Shown: one piece after another, positions 1-11,400 of the stretch
How positions within the stretch are numbered: the first letter of the stretch is position 1
Layout: each line of letters starts with the position of its first letter
Assembly: GCF_020080835.1 (NCBI RefSeq)
Contig: NC_058160.1
Location: 19,765,152 to 19,829,151, forward strand
Direction of reading: 5' to 3'
Source of the DNA: Cotesia glomerata
Lineage: Eukaryota; Arthropoda; Insecta; Hymenoptera; Braconidae
DNA: 64,000 nucleotides
The notes under the pieces: model-generated
What the model was told of the DNA's origin: nothing
Database searches by the model: none
What the model saw: only the letters and a program-made list of their open reading frames with translations
Made by a program: the position numbers and the translations under genes

Positions 1-43
1 ACTGCACAAATTCGATTACAAAGTCATCGGTAAATAGTTATTT

Positions 44-388
44 TTTTTTTTTTTTTTTTTATTTTAACCCCGCTTTTCAGACTTCTGTCTCGATGGGGGT
101 CCGGCCGAGACCGGAAGGGGACTCCAGGCTGATCGGTACATTAAGTTTGGCAGAATAAGTTTGGCGGTATTACATACTTTTTCAGCCTGGAGAGTAATGC
201 GGCGATGGGCCGACTTTGGGGAAACTGCACGCATTTGCCTGTGCCCCACCGGTAGCACAGGGCTTGGGGAAACCATCGAAAAACCCAAACCTGTACAGCC
301 CGGCATGAGTTACGAGCACCGATGTTCACTGAAAATTAAATTTCAGCTCACACCGGGATTCGAACCCACGCCTCACCAGTCCCAAGCA
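44..388 (-). mobile_element. tRNA-related SINE with poly(A) tail and 14-bp target-site duplication
   Basis: A GC-rich block unlike its surroundings. On the minus strand it starts next to a polymerase III B-box-like GGTTCGAATCC (about 365) and ends in a poly(A) tract, seen as T(20) at 41-60. The direct repeat GTAAATAGTTATTT flanks it at 30-43 and 389-402. The B box is close to the 5' end and no clear A box precedes it, so the copy is probably 5'-truncated. It lies inside the first visible intron of the plus-strand hAT gene. Frames of 60-95 codons within it are not genes. Confidence 0.85.
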
Positions 389-549
389 GTAAATAGTTAT
401 TTAATAAATATTTATATTTTCATTGAATTAAAAAAAAATTTTTTTTGATAATTAATTTTGTATTTTCTTCACTTATTTCAGAAATAGATGTGCTGCCAAA
501 ACTACTGATCCCTCGGGAAAAACTAAGGTATATTGCAAAGCGATAATTA

Positions 550-839
550 CACTGAGAAAAAAAAATACTTTTATTAAGAAAATTTTCTTGATACAAGAAT
601 TTATGTTCTTGAAAATTTTCGAGAATATATATTCTTAGCTCAAGAACTTGTTACATTGATTAAAATAATTTTTACTTAATTTAAATAAACCTATTCTCTT
701 GTTTATCTATTATCCAAAGATAAATATTGATGCTCTTCTCTTCAGAAATTAGTAATTAAAAATAATAGAATATTTGATCTCATCGAATTTCTTGAACCAA
801 AAAATTGTTAATTGAGTAAAAGTATTTTTTTTCTCAGTG
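550..839. mobile_element. MITE, CACTGAGAAAAAAA type, in hAT intron
   Basis: Imperfect terminal inverted repeats of about 24 bp begin CACTGAGAAAAAAAAATACT on the left and end AGTATTTTTTTTCTCAGTG on the right. The interior carries CTTGA/TCAAG pieces shared with other copies in the window. It sits between the hAT exons 482-527 and 902 onward. Confidence 0.7.
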
Positions 840-2383
840 AATATTTTCAAAAAAACAAATTTTTTTTTATTTTGAATAAATTTTTCTTTACATTTCTATA
901 GGTGCTAAGTAGATCCTCTGAAGAAAGGTCAGATGATATTTCATTTGATAATCAATCTAAAGCGACTTCAAGCATTTCATCAAATAGTAGGAGTGATTTA
1001 TCAACTATTGATGAAACTTGTGAAATTTTTCGTAGGATGCAATCTTCTGTTTAGTATTGTTGAATCAATTCCGTTTAAAGAGTTTGTTAAGTCGTTAAAT
1101 CCGAACTATCATCTGCCATGCAGAAAAACTCTCTCCAATACGTTGTTAAATAAATTACATAGCAAAATTTCAAGTGAACACACAAAAATTAATCAGTCAG
1201 AAGGAGTAATAGTGATAGATGGTTGGAAAAATTCGGTTGCAAATACTAAAAATGTTGTATGTATTATTCATACAGCAAATGAACCAAGTTTTTTTTTAAA
1301 CTCTTGGGATTTCACATTGTTATCTGAAGATACACAACAATTAACTAAAGTTATTGAAGAAGCTGTCGAAATAGCCAAAACAAATTATAATAAAACCATT
1401 TATGCCGTAGTTTCTGATAACGCTCCAGTTATGACAGCAATGGGTAAAGCTGTAAATTTATGGCATGCAGGATGCAGCAGTCATCATGGAAATTTACTTG
1501 CCAAGGACCATATTGATAAATCATTTGCAGAATCTATAAATACCATTTTACGTACATTCAAAGCTTCTAATTTAGGACGAGAGATAATAGAAAACGGAGG
1601 AACAAAAATTAAAATGGCTTGCAAAACTCGTTGGTGCAGTTATCGTGATGCGTTTCGGTGTTGCTTAAAAAATTTAGATATAATGAAAAAAATTATCAGT
1701 AATAAATTAAACAATCCGTCTTTTACAAAATCAAAAAAACAAGAGAAAGAAAAATTGATTACTTTGAATGATCAGATTTTCGATGATTCTTTAATAACAA
1801 AATTACAAAATTTCATCGTTTTATCTGATCCAGTTTGTTCATTAATTAATGAATGTCAACAGTCAAATTTTACTTTACCTGATGCAGCTGAAGAGTGGAT
1901 GAAATTAAACGTTCCGACTGATAATGAAAAAATTCAAGAAATTGTCCAAAAACGCATTGACAAAGTATTGACTCGAATTTTATTAGCAGCGAATTTATTG
2001 CATCCAGGTTATCAAGGAAAACAGTTTCGTCATACCGATAAATATTATTCTCAAGCTATTGAATTTATAAGGAATGAATTAAATGAATCTTATCATGAAA
2101 TGGAAGCTTATGAAAATAAAGTTGGAATTTTTGAATCATTACTGAAAAAAGGAAATGTCCCTCCAAAATTATTTTGGCAAATGGCCGAAAACTCATACCC
2201 AGTAATTTCTCAATTAGCTCAACGATTGATTAACATTCCATCGTCATCAGCACAAATTGAAAGATTATTTTCAAACAGGTCATTTGTTCATTCTTGTCTT
2301 CGAAATCGTTTAACACCCGAACGTTCAAAAAAGTTAATCGACATTTATTATACATTGAAAATGAGTTCTGGAAATTCGAAATG

Positions 2384-3540
2384 AGTATTTAAAATATATA
2401 TATTGTGTAATGTGTATGTATTATTATAAAATTTACAATGATAATTAATTTAGTTATATACTTGAAGAAATAAAAATTTTTGTACTTGAAAATTGTATTG
2501 TAAATAATTTTATTGTTGTGTTTATTAGTAAAGTTGAAATTCACATCAAATATATTTTTAATAAAAATTTTCCAGAATAATGATTTCTTAATTATAAATT
2601 ATCAGTAAAAGGATGAAATGAATTCGTAAAATATCATGTATCCAGAACAAAGTTTATTTCTACTTTCTATGAAAATTTTTATAATAAAAACAAATCAAAT
2701 ACATACGTAAATAATTACCATATTTAAATTGGTATTTATTGATTATTCTTACATATTTGTTTTAATATTATTGTTACATAACGTTTAGAATTTGTTTTTA
2801 ATTTGATCATAAACTGAGATCAATAAATTAATCTAATATCACAGAAATTAGTAAGAACTCAAATCTCAGTTATTTATTTATCAAATTTTGATCATTTTTA
2901 AAAAATAATTAAAATTTGATTATAAGCTAATTTAATAAATAGAATAACTTTTTTAATTTACCACAGTAAAATAATAATAATAATAAGTTACTTTGATCAC
3001 AGATTTTCATTTTTTAAGTAACAATTAAAATTTGCTTATAAGCTAATTTAATAAATAGAATAACTTTTTTAATTTACCACAGTAAAATAATTATAATAAT
3101 AAGTTACTTTGATCACAGATTTTCATTCATTTAATTTTAATGACTGTTGAGTAACAATTAAAATTTGCTTATAAGATATCTTGTATATAATATAATCCTT
3201 AGATAAGTTGTTTTAATTGATCACAGATAAATATAAATAATTAAATTGCTATTTACAAGTTTATAAGATGTAAATATACTAATTATGATTTAAAATTACA
3301 GGTCTTTCATAGGTTGAAACAAACATTCAATATAACAATCTAATTGTTTAATAATAATTCCTATATCTGTATAATATATTTAATGATTGAAAATTTATAT
3401 AATATATTCTTTGTTAATTAGCATTCATAAATTTAAGATTATAAAAAACATCAGTGAACTTAGGTACTAATTTTTCTGGTAAGTTTTACCTAAGTCATAC
3501 TGATTAAATTTTATCGTACATGCTGGTATTTTTAATAATG
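2384..3540. repeat. Non-coding spacer with about 116-bp tandem repeat (2911-3180)
   Basis: After the hAT stop this stretch has no frame of note. At 2911-3026 and 3027-3142 a unit starting AAAATTTG.TTATAAGC and containing ACCACAGTAAAATAAT and TTACTTTGATCACAG is repeated almost exactly. A third partial unit starts at 3160. It may be part of the 3' non-coding region of the hAT element. Confidence 0.6.
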
Positions 3541-4664
3541 ATTGAGCCAACATACTAAGATTTGGATTTTGTTCTGAAGCTATATACTCCAAAAGTTTTT
3601 GAACAGGTAGTTTTAGTAATTAACTTTGCAAATAAATCTTTAGAATTTTTAAAACACTCTAATTCCTGCAATCCTGTATCATCTAGTTCATCAATCAAAA
3701 ATTCATAAACTATATTACTATATTTACTAATTTTCATGAAATAACTACCTCTACTAATTCTTTTTCAACATCAGTACTTTTTATAGCGTTTAACAGACGA
3801 TTAATTTTGATTTCTAAAGAATCATCGTGAATTGCTGCATGAGTGTATCGACAGTTTCTAAATGACAATCAAAGTACCACATAATTATAGATTCCGATGG
3901 AAGTTGCGATGCTGATGTGGAATCAAGAATACGATTATTTTTTGGTATGTTTATAAATGATATCACAGCATACACTGATATATAATACTTTTAAAGTGCG
4001 ATCGAGCTTGACTCGTTAATCATTTGCAAATAATTACTTATATAATCACGTTCTTCTCCCAAGATCCAAGACTTTAGAAATAATGTATCATTTCCAGTTC
4101 TTGTTATAGCAATAATCTCTAAGCCACTTGTTTGAGCAACATTTAAAAATTTTACAAAATAATAATGTTCCTTTTTTCTCCTTCAAGTTTAGTTTACGAT
4201 CAGTAAATTTATCGTGAGCTTTTTCAAGTAAAGTTGTCGATAACTTAACTTCACTAGGGACTTCATATGCAGGCCGTAATATTTTACAAAATTTTTTAAA
4301 ATAAAGATCTTGAATTAGATCAAATGAAATTATTACTATAAAAAAAGTTACTTAAAGATTTCTTCGTTTTTTAGACAATGTTATATTACAGTTATCTTCA
4401 GATTCAGAAATTGAATCAGAGTTTTCCCAAATACGCGACTTCCTATAAAATAAATTTATAGTTTAATAATTTTAAATCATAGAGAATAGAAAAAAATTGA
4501 GACTAAGATTAAATTTACCTGTGACTCTTCAATCGTTGTTCAGTGGTATTATTCATTATTTTTTTACACTTTACACATAATGCAACTTGTTTTCCGTTTT
4601 CACGAATACGCTGAAATCCTCCTTCTTCCCAAAAACTGTGCTTCGGTCGACCTCCTCTTTGCAT
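3541..4664 (-). pseudogene. Second, more decayed hAT transposase relic with BED zinc finger
   Basis: On the minus strand, ATG 4664 opens MQRGGRPKHSFWEEGGFQ with a BED finger (CVKCKK...RLKSHR) to a GTAAAT donor at 4518. The acceptor at 4443 continues KSRIWENSDSISESEDN. Downstream fragments align with the plus-strand hAT: LRPAYEVPSEVKLSTTLLEK corresponds to LNPNYHLPCRKTLSNTLLNK, and LFLKSWILGEERDYI to FFLNSWDFTLLSEDT. Frame breaks and stops occur near 3960-3990 and 3840, and a 60-codon tail ends at 3555. The final Cys of the finger is lost. It converges on the other hAT relic. Similarity was judged by eye. Confidence 0.65.
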
Positions 4665-4799
4665 ATTTTTTTCTTTATGATATTATAATTCTATGAATTA
4701 TTAATGTAAAAACTTCAATTTAATTAAATATTAGGTTAATAATGATAAATTTTTAGTTTATATTTATTTATTTACTAATTTAAGTTCATCAAAAGTTCG

Positions 4800-4920
4800 G
4801 TAGATGGTGTTGAAATACCTAACGTAACATACGTCACGTAAGAAACCCAACCGGTAATTTACGTGTATTATACATGTCTAAAACTAAGTATAATACGTTA
4901 AGTATTTTACGTGCCCTTTC
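4800..4920. other. Cluster of ACGT motifs upstream of the minus-strand hAT relic
   Basis: Within 120 bp there are at least six ACGT cores (for example AACGTAACATACGTCACGT near 4822 and TTTACGTGCC near 4908), rare elsewhere in this AT-rich region. Subterminal repeats of this sort are typical transposase-binding sites in hAT elements; that role is inferred from position. Confidence 0.4.
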
Positions 4921-5108
4921 CTGGTTATAGGTAACTAATAGGAAATCGCTCGTTTTGCCAACTCTTTCCGTCAAGTTTGCTTCAAATTGCGGACGTAGAT
5001 TGACAGTAAGTTATAGGTAAGGTGGCTATCAGGGCTGACAGTAAAAATTTTTAAATAAAATTTCATAGAATAAAATGTATGTAATCAAATTTTTTGTATG
5101 TTTCACAA

Positions 5109-5364
5109 GGATGGGCGAAATGCTGCCTAAAAAATAAAATGACAGATATTAAGAAAAAACTGAAAAATTCAGTCTTAAAGGACTCCAACAGCCATCTATT
5201 ATATTTTGTAGCCACTAATATGTCCCACAATAATTTCGTATTTACCGCTATTCTTTTCAGTTCACCGCATCGGCGCCACACATCAGATCTCCGGTATACT
5301 GTGGTTCTCAGTTTTTTTTTAATATATCTGTCATTTTATTTTTTAGGCAGCATTTCGCCCATCC
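5109..5364. mobile_element. 256-bp MITE with about 50-bp terminal inverted repeats and 7-bp target duplication
   Basis: The left arm starting GGATGGGCGAAATGCTGCCT and the matching right arm ending GCATTTCGCCCATCC extend through AAAAAATAAAATGACAGATAT. The direct repeat TTCACAA flanks it at 5102-5108 and 5365-5371. The 7-8-bp duplication suggests mobilisation by a hAT-like transposase. Two overlapping frames of 72-102 codons are by-products of the palindrome. Confidence 0.85.
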
Positions 5365-5372
5365 TTCACAAG

Positions 5373-8300
5373 TTATTCATTTTTATTTTTCCGGGACTAT
5401 AGCTCGTAAATAAATTAATCAATTTCAGTAGGTTTCAAAATAAAAAGATTGAGTAGTTTAGAAGCTATTCAAAAACAATTTTTCAAACCATTCATTTTGA
5501 ATGTGATTTTAAAAATTCAGCAAATTTTCTTTTTATACCGTTTCTTTTAATTAAGTCAACGCTGTTATTATTAATTTTTATTTTTTTGCTAAAATATTTC
5601 CAAACTAGAAATTTAAAGTTTAAAATATAATATTTTTTTAACTATGTGATTATGATTCAAGTTTTCAAAACATAGTAAATTCACTTGAGAAGGTTTCGTC
5701 TCCATTGTTACCTTTTTACTATAAGATATCTTACTTAGATAAGTATATACTTATTTTAATAATTCTATCTTATTTTTCTCATTGCAAAGTCGCTTACAAA
5801 GACTTAAAAATTAAATAATATTCTTTATTTATTATATTTAATTCATAACTTTTCCTAGTTGAGTACAAAATACATGAAAAAAATTTTTAGATTATATTCC
5901 GTTCATTTATACACAGTAAACTTAGGAACTTGAGAGTGGACAGTATAGTAAATGCACTTTCAATGTATTTCCAGAATTTTCAGTTTTCTAGTTTCTCCTT
6001 AATTAAAGTTGGAAATCAGAAAATTTAAAGCTTCCGAGAAAAAATATATTTAAAAACTTGAATTAAAACTTCATTTAAAGAAAATTAAAAAACTACAATT
6101 TTTTAAAATAGAGTCATTACGGCCTAGTCTTAAAAAAAATATAGACAAGTAAATTTGAAAACTCTTATTACTTAAAACTTAAAACCTCAAAGGGATTCAA
6201 AATAATCAAAGTTTTCTGATTCATATGTTATTAGCATATGTCGATTTTAGTAAAATTTCAACTCAGTTAGATGAAATAAACCAAGAAAAAAATTCCACTA
6301 TTATTGAAATTATTATAATATCTACAATTTTGGATTTTGCAAATAATCCTGCAACGTAAACTGCTCTTAGTCGAATTATGTCAGGATTACATCATTAATT
6401 ATCTATTGCGAGCAATGCCGAAACTCTATACGGATAATTATAATGTACAAAAGTGAAATTTGGTACACGGAACATTAGTTGAGTTAAAGGTTCAGTTCCT
6501 TTAAATCCATAAAATAATATGAAGAAACGCAAGTTAATAGAATAATATTTTATCATTAAAATTACTGCCAATTTAAAAAATATACATCAATTTTAAAAAA
6601 GTTATTATTTAATAATTATTAATTATTCTTGTTCAATTTTTAAAATTTTTATTTTTTGTAGAATCCATACTATGTTAAATTAAAAATAAAATAGAGTGTT
6701 TAATTATTTATTTATGTCATTTAAATGAATGAGATTTACTTGGGCTGAATTGTGACTTAATTCCAAGGATCTTGATATTTCATAATATCTGCGCTGGAAT
6801 ATATACTTTAAGAGGCGGCCCTAGCTAATATAAGTTCATGAATTTCTCCGAAACAAAGAAAAATTTTGGAAAAAACGCTCTGCTACTCGATAGATTATGC
6901 AATTATTTATTTTTTAGCAGAGTATTTTTCTTCGAAATTTTTATTTGTTTAAGAGAAAATGATCAATTTGCAATAGCTTTGCTGTTGCGAGTGCGTTTAA
7001 GATAGAACGGTTTCTATCGACGATTGCAAAGAGAGAAAAAGATGGGACTCGTTCTTAAGGATATAATATTTCAATTAAAAAATAAAGATTGAATTCTTGT
7101 ATGAAAATAGCTTTTTAGTAAACTTTTGGACAAATAAATTTAAAAATACTTTTACGAAGAATTTTATTAAAAGTGTCATGTAAATGAGAAAATTTTTTAT
7201 CCATTGTAATAATCAGAACAATAAACAAAATTAATTTTCACATACAGAAATAATATCGATCATTTTTTTTTCAAAATGATTTAAACTTGCTGTTTATTGT
7301 TAGTAAAACATTTACAACAAAAAAAAAAACACATTTTTGCCGTGGAACGTTCATATGCATTGATGTTTAGACGATGTAACAGCAAATAATAATTTGCCAG
7401 ATGATTGATGATGCATAAAAAATAATGCATTGGACTAGAAGTGTAAAAATGTACATACAATTATTAACATATTTATAAAGTTATCTCTTTAAACCAGTCT
7501 ATTGTGTTGTGTTTTATTTTCACATTTGAATTAATAACTTACGATCATATTTTTTGTTGTAATTTGATCAATTATTATAATTTATTAAAAAATATACTAA
7601 TAAAACTATTTACTGATTTTGTAAATGAGTGGTTTTAATTGAAATTGCTTCGTAGTATTTTCATATTATACATTTATATAATTATATTATCATTTATCAT
7701 CATGTTTCATTTTCATGAAACAAATTAAATGAAACTAATATTATATAGTTTTGTATATTCAGACAATAATACAAGTATATAGGAGAATAAAAAACGTTTT
7801 TATTGTTTAATTTATTTAATAAGTTAAAAAGTATAGCCTATATAATTTATTTAGATAATTTAATGCGACCTTTCATGGAAATAGAAAAATAATTTAATAA
7901 TTTTACGAATTTATTTTTTATTTTATATTTTATCAAGCTAAGGTCATTATCATTGTCACTTTATCGGTGTTATTTCTGTTATTTCATAACAACTCTCGAA
8001 GAATCCTTGATCATTAGATCTTTTACTTTCATTTTTTTATGTAGAGTTCACATATTTTTTAGAAACTTCAAGTATTTCTTTAGAATAATCATTATTGTAT
8101 GTTCTTTATCCATCATATTAAAAAATGCAATAATAAATCAACTCGATTTAGATTAATATGAAGATTAAACTTGAATAATCATAACGTTTAGGTATTTTTT
8201 TTTATAAAATATAACTCTTGTTGAACCGAATATATGTTACTACATGTAGATTATTACTGGCTCGCTTTATGGCTGAGAGTAACTCAGTAGAGTTTAAATT

Positions 8301-8403
8301 ATATGCAGTGTAAATTACATATATTTTTATGTTGTTTCCAACCAAATAGATGTCGAATTGTTATTTATATATCTTGTTTGTTTTGTAAGAAATGATTTTA
8401 AAA
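5373..8403. other. Intergenic AT-rich DNA with one dispersed repeat
   Basis: No gene was recognised. The only structure is the repeat at about 6850-7060. The 3'UTR of the flippase gene should occupy the right part; AATAAA-type signals on the minus strand occur near 7811. Confidence 0.5.
6850..7060 (+). repeat. Dispersed repeat with hairpin head, copy 1
   Basis: Shares order and words with 47070-47290: AATTTTGGAAAAAACGCTC, a short inverted pair CTCTGCTAC / TTAGCAGAG, TTTGTTTAAGAGAAAA, GCAATAGCTTTG and a GAGAAAAAGA end. Both copies are in the same orientation. No coding potential; family unknown. Confidence 0.55.
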
Positions 8404-11400
8404 TCACAAGCCTCCAGGTTTCGGAAGGTTCGTATCATATGCTCTTATTACATCTGTTTGAGTGACTGAACCACCTTCTTCTTGAGAAAATGCGAATCCA
8501 TCTATTTATTTAACAAAATTAATTCATTTTATTTCACACTAAACATATTGATATTATACTATCGAAGACTATACATGCAACGTAAAAGTTTATTAAATAT
8601 ATCGAATATAACATAATAATATATAATTATATCAAAGTTTTTATAAAGAAAAGAACATCTATATAATATAAAACGTGAAAAATCTATTGAAAACTGTTGA
8701 TAGAAACATTTCACTATTTTAAAAATTTTAAATATAGATTGTGAAGTAATTTTATCAATTGGTAATATCTTTGTATTTTTAGGTGCACTATTTAAAGAAA
8801 AACATTGCATGAAACAAGCAAATAGATTAACAGAGACCAGTAGGTAGATTATTCAATGTTATCAAATATTTAAACAATTTTTTTTTACTCAATAAACATA
8901 AAGGTAACGAAAAAGAAAACTATTATTTTCTTATCTTTCATTTTTAAGTCTCTAACAAAAATACGATATTTTATCGTAGTTTAAAACGCCTCATTCGAAA
9001 AATTTAAATTTGAAATTATTATTTCTAGAAGTAATTATTGTGTTTTCTGACTTATTTCTTTTCATTCTTGATAGAAGAAAATTGAAAATTCGAAAAAGTT
9101 TATAATCAGTAGTTGCTACAAAATATTTTTAATTTGAAAGTTTAAAAAAAAATTTTTTATCGAGCTGATCTTTGGGTAAAACTTTTAAAACATAATAAAC
9201 TAACACACTTTTATATAAAATAAAAAAAATAGTCTGCTTTTTTGTGTTATCCTCATCAACATTTATTGCAAGTTTAATATCTTAAATAGATTTTACTAAT
9301 CATTTTTCTCAGAAAACCGAAGAAATTAAATGCTAACCTAAATTAAAAAAAAAAAAATCTAAATTTAATATCAATTTTAGCTTTCTTCTTGTTTTGTCTT
9401 CTTTTTCAAATTTAATTCTTATAAGTTATAAAAAATTGATCTTCAATCATTTTAATACTTTTATACCTAAGATTAAAGAAATTTTTTTCCCACCATTAAG
9501 CCCTTAAAAAATAAAAAAATTTTAATGAATTATCCCTTATTAAACCAAATGGTTAAAAATTATTTCATATGTTAAATGTTCATGGGGGATAGTATTAAAA
9601 ATGATTTAAAGGGTTAGAAAATTTTAATTATTTAAAATAATGTCTTATTAATCATTTCATATTAAACGAAAGTTTAATAAGGTATTTAACAATTTTTTTT
9701 TTTTAAATGACTACTGCAACTGGTTAACATTTGTCAGAGTTATTGTCAAAACGGTTTCAATAGAGAATGCAATTTCAATATCATCAGTTTTAAGAATTCC
9801 ATTCTCTTCTTGAATATAATTTTTTGGCAATATTCATTGGAGAGTGAATAAATAAAGTGCATTCAACAACTTACGTGATAATTCCACTTCAACATTGACT
9901 CGGGTAGCGGCATTTGCACGTCGAGTGAAAACACTTTTAACATTTTTTAATAGCCTCGCAGTCTCCGTCAATCTGGAAGCCGTGCATTGTGATACGATTG
10001 AAAAATTTTGTGCATAAATAATCATTTGTAAATAATAAATGATGTCATCTTCATTGTTGATCCAATATTCATCAAATAAATATAGATTAAAATAATTCTA
10101 TACATTTGCAAAATTATCAGCGCAATGTCAACAAGAACGTGCAGTTATCTAATTATGATTCATTGAGCATAGACATGCAAAAATACATTTCGTTGTGGTC
10201 ATACAAAAAAAGTTAAAAATACAGGTCATGCATCGTAATCTAGAGTAGTCATCAATTATGAATATAATCTACTTGAACATTTATTTGAACTAATAAAAGG
10301 TGTAATTAAAGTTAATTTTACATCTACTTTAACAAGTACTTACACCTCGCGAGATCAGCAATCGCATGCACAGGCCTGTACGTATAACCACTTTTCAGAG
10401 TACCAAAGAATAAAAAATGATTAAAAAAATGTTGTTACTAATCAACCTAAAATATTTCAACTATCTATGATTCTCAAATTTTTTCAATTTGATTTTTTCT
10501 TGTTAATTAAATATTTAAAATTTTGTTTCAAAAATATTATGATTAGTAAACAAATTTTTAGATTAAAATGATTGAGCTTGCGATATTAATTCAATTGACT
10601 GGACATAAATAAACAGAAAAAAAACTGAATCATAGAAAGCAAAATATCATTAAGGGTATAGTCTAGCTAGTCACTTTCGAAAATTCGATTTTTTTTACAT
10701 TTTTTGAATGTATTTGTATCTGAGGATTCCCGGAGATATGTTAACGGTTTTGGGCAACGGCTCGCAGACCAAATTTTGATAAGATTTTTTATTTAAAAAA
10801 ACTCAAAACTACGTTTTCACGGACGGCCAACACGATTTCTCCGGAACACTTGGGCCGATTCTTTCGAAATTTTAGCCACATATTTTACACATAAATACTC
10901 ACAAAATAGATTATCATATTAAAATATTGATTTTTACTATTTTGTTTTACAAATAACAGCGAAAAAAAAAAACAATTTGTTCATTTTTTTTGGTTTTTGT
11001 TACTTAAAATTAACAACAATTGTTCAAAATTAATATAGATAGTCTATTTTGTAGCCATTTTTATACCGAATCTAAAAAACTTCGTTTTTTTTTGTTTAGG
11101 ATAAGTCGTCGCCGAGATATCGTGTAGGAGCCGACTTGCCTCCAAATTATGACCTTCCTTTTGAGTACGAATTTTGTGTAGAAAAAATTGAAAAAAAATT
11201 TTCTTTTTGTAATTTAAGACTGCATTTACCATCTCTAATAACTTTTATAAACATATTTTTCACAGCAAGATCACGAGAAATCCCCAAAAATAGCCTATTT
11301 TTATGGCCGACGAACTAGACTATGTCCTTAAAGAAAAGAATAAATTAATTAAATAAAAAATAAATAGACTGTACTAAGCAATAACGTATTAAACTAACTT

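Larger units (their letters stand above)
1..2384 (+). pseudogene. hAT-superfamily transposase gene, frameshifted, 5' end outside window
   Basis: Cut-and-paste DNA transposase relic. Bases 1-29 encode the end of a BED zinc finger (RLQSHR), with GGTAAAT donor at 30; exon 482-527 continues RNRCAAKTTDPSG, completing the H-x3-C of the finger; the exon from 902 continues VLSRSSEERSDD. Near 1015-1025 the frame breaks; the main body then runs to 2384 in another frame from about residue 30 of the 483-codon frame starting at 933. Visible hAT blocks: GCNLLFSIVES, VIDGW and VSDNAPVMTAMG (catalytic Asp regions), AGCSSHHGNLLAKD, KTRW, and the C-terminal dimerisation block SSSAQIERLFSN. The first part of the frame at 933 is therefore out-of-frame translation, not the true N-terminus. 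The introns are occupied by a SINE and a MITE. Terminal inverted repeats were not identified. Confidence 0.85.

Noticed and set aside
161..448. 95-codon plus-strand frame and two antisense frames
   Set aside because: They lie entirely in the SINE and reflect its GC-rich sequence.
933..1015. MIFHLIINLKRL as true hAT N-terminus
   Set aside because: The other frame from 902 continues the BED exon and gives a plausible Ser-rich linker; the first 28 or so residues of the 933 frame are out-of-frame reading before the frameshift.
5063..5402. Frames of 72 and 102 codons on opposite strands
   Set aside because: They are by-products of the MITE palindrome at 5109-5364.
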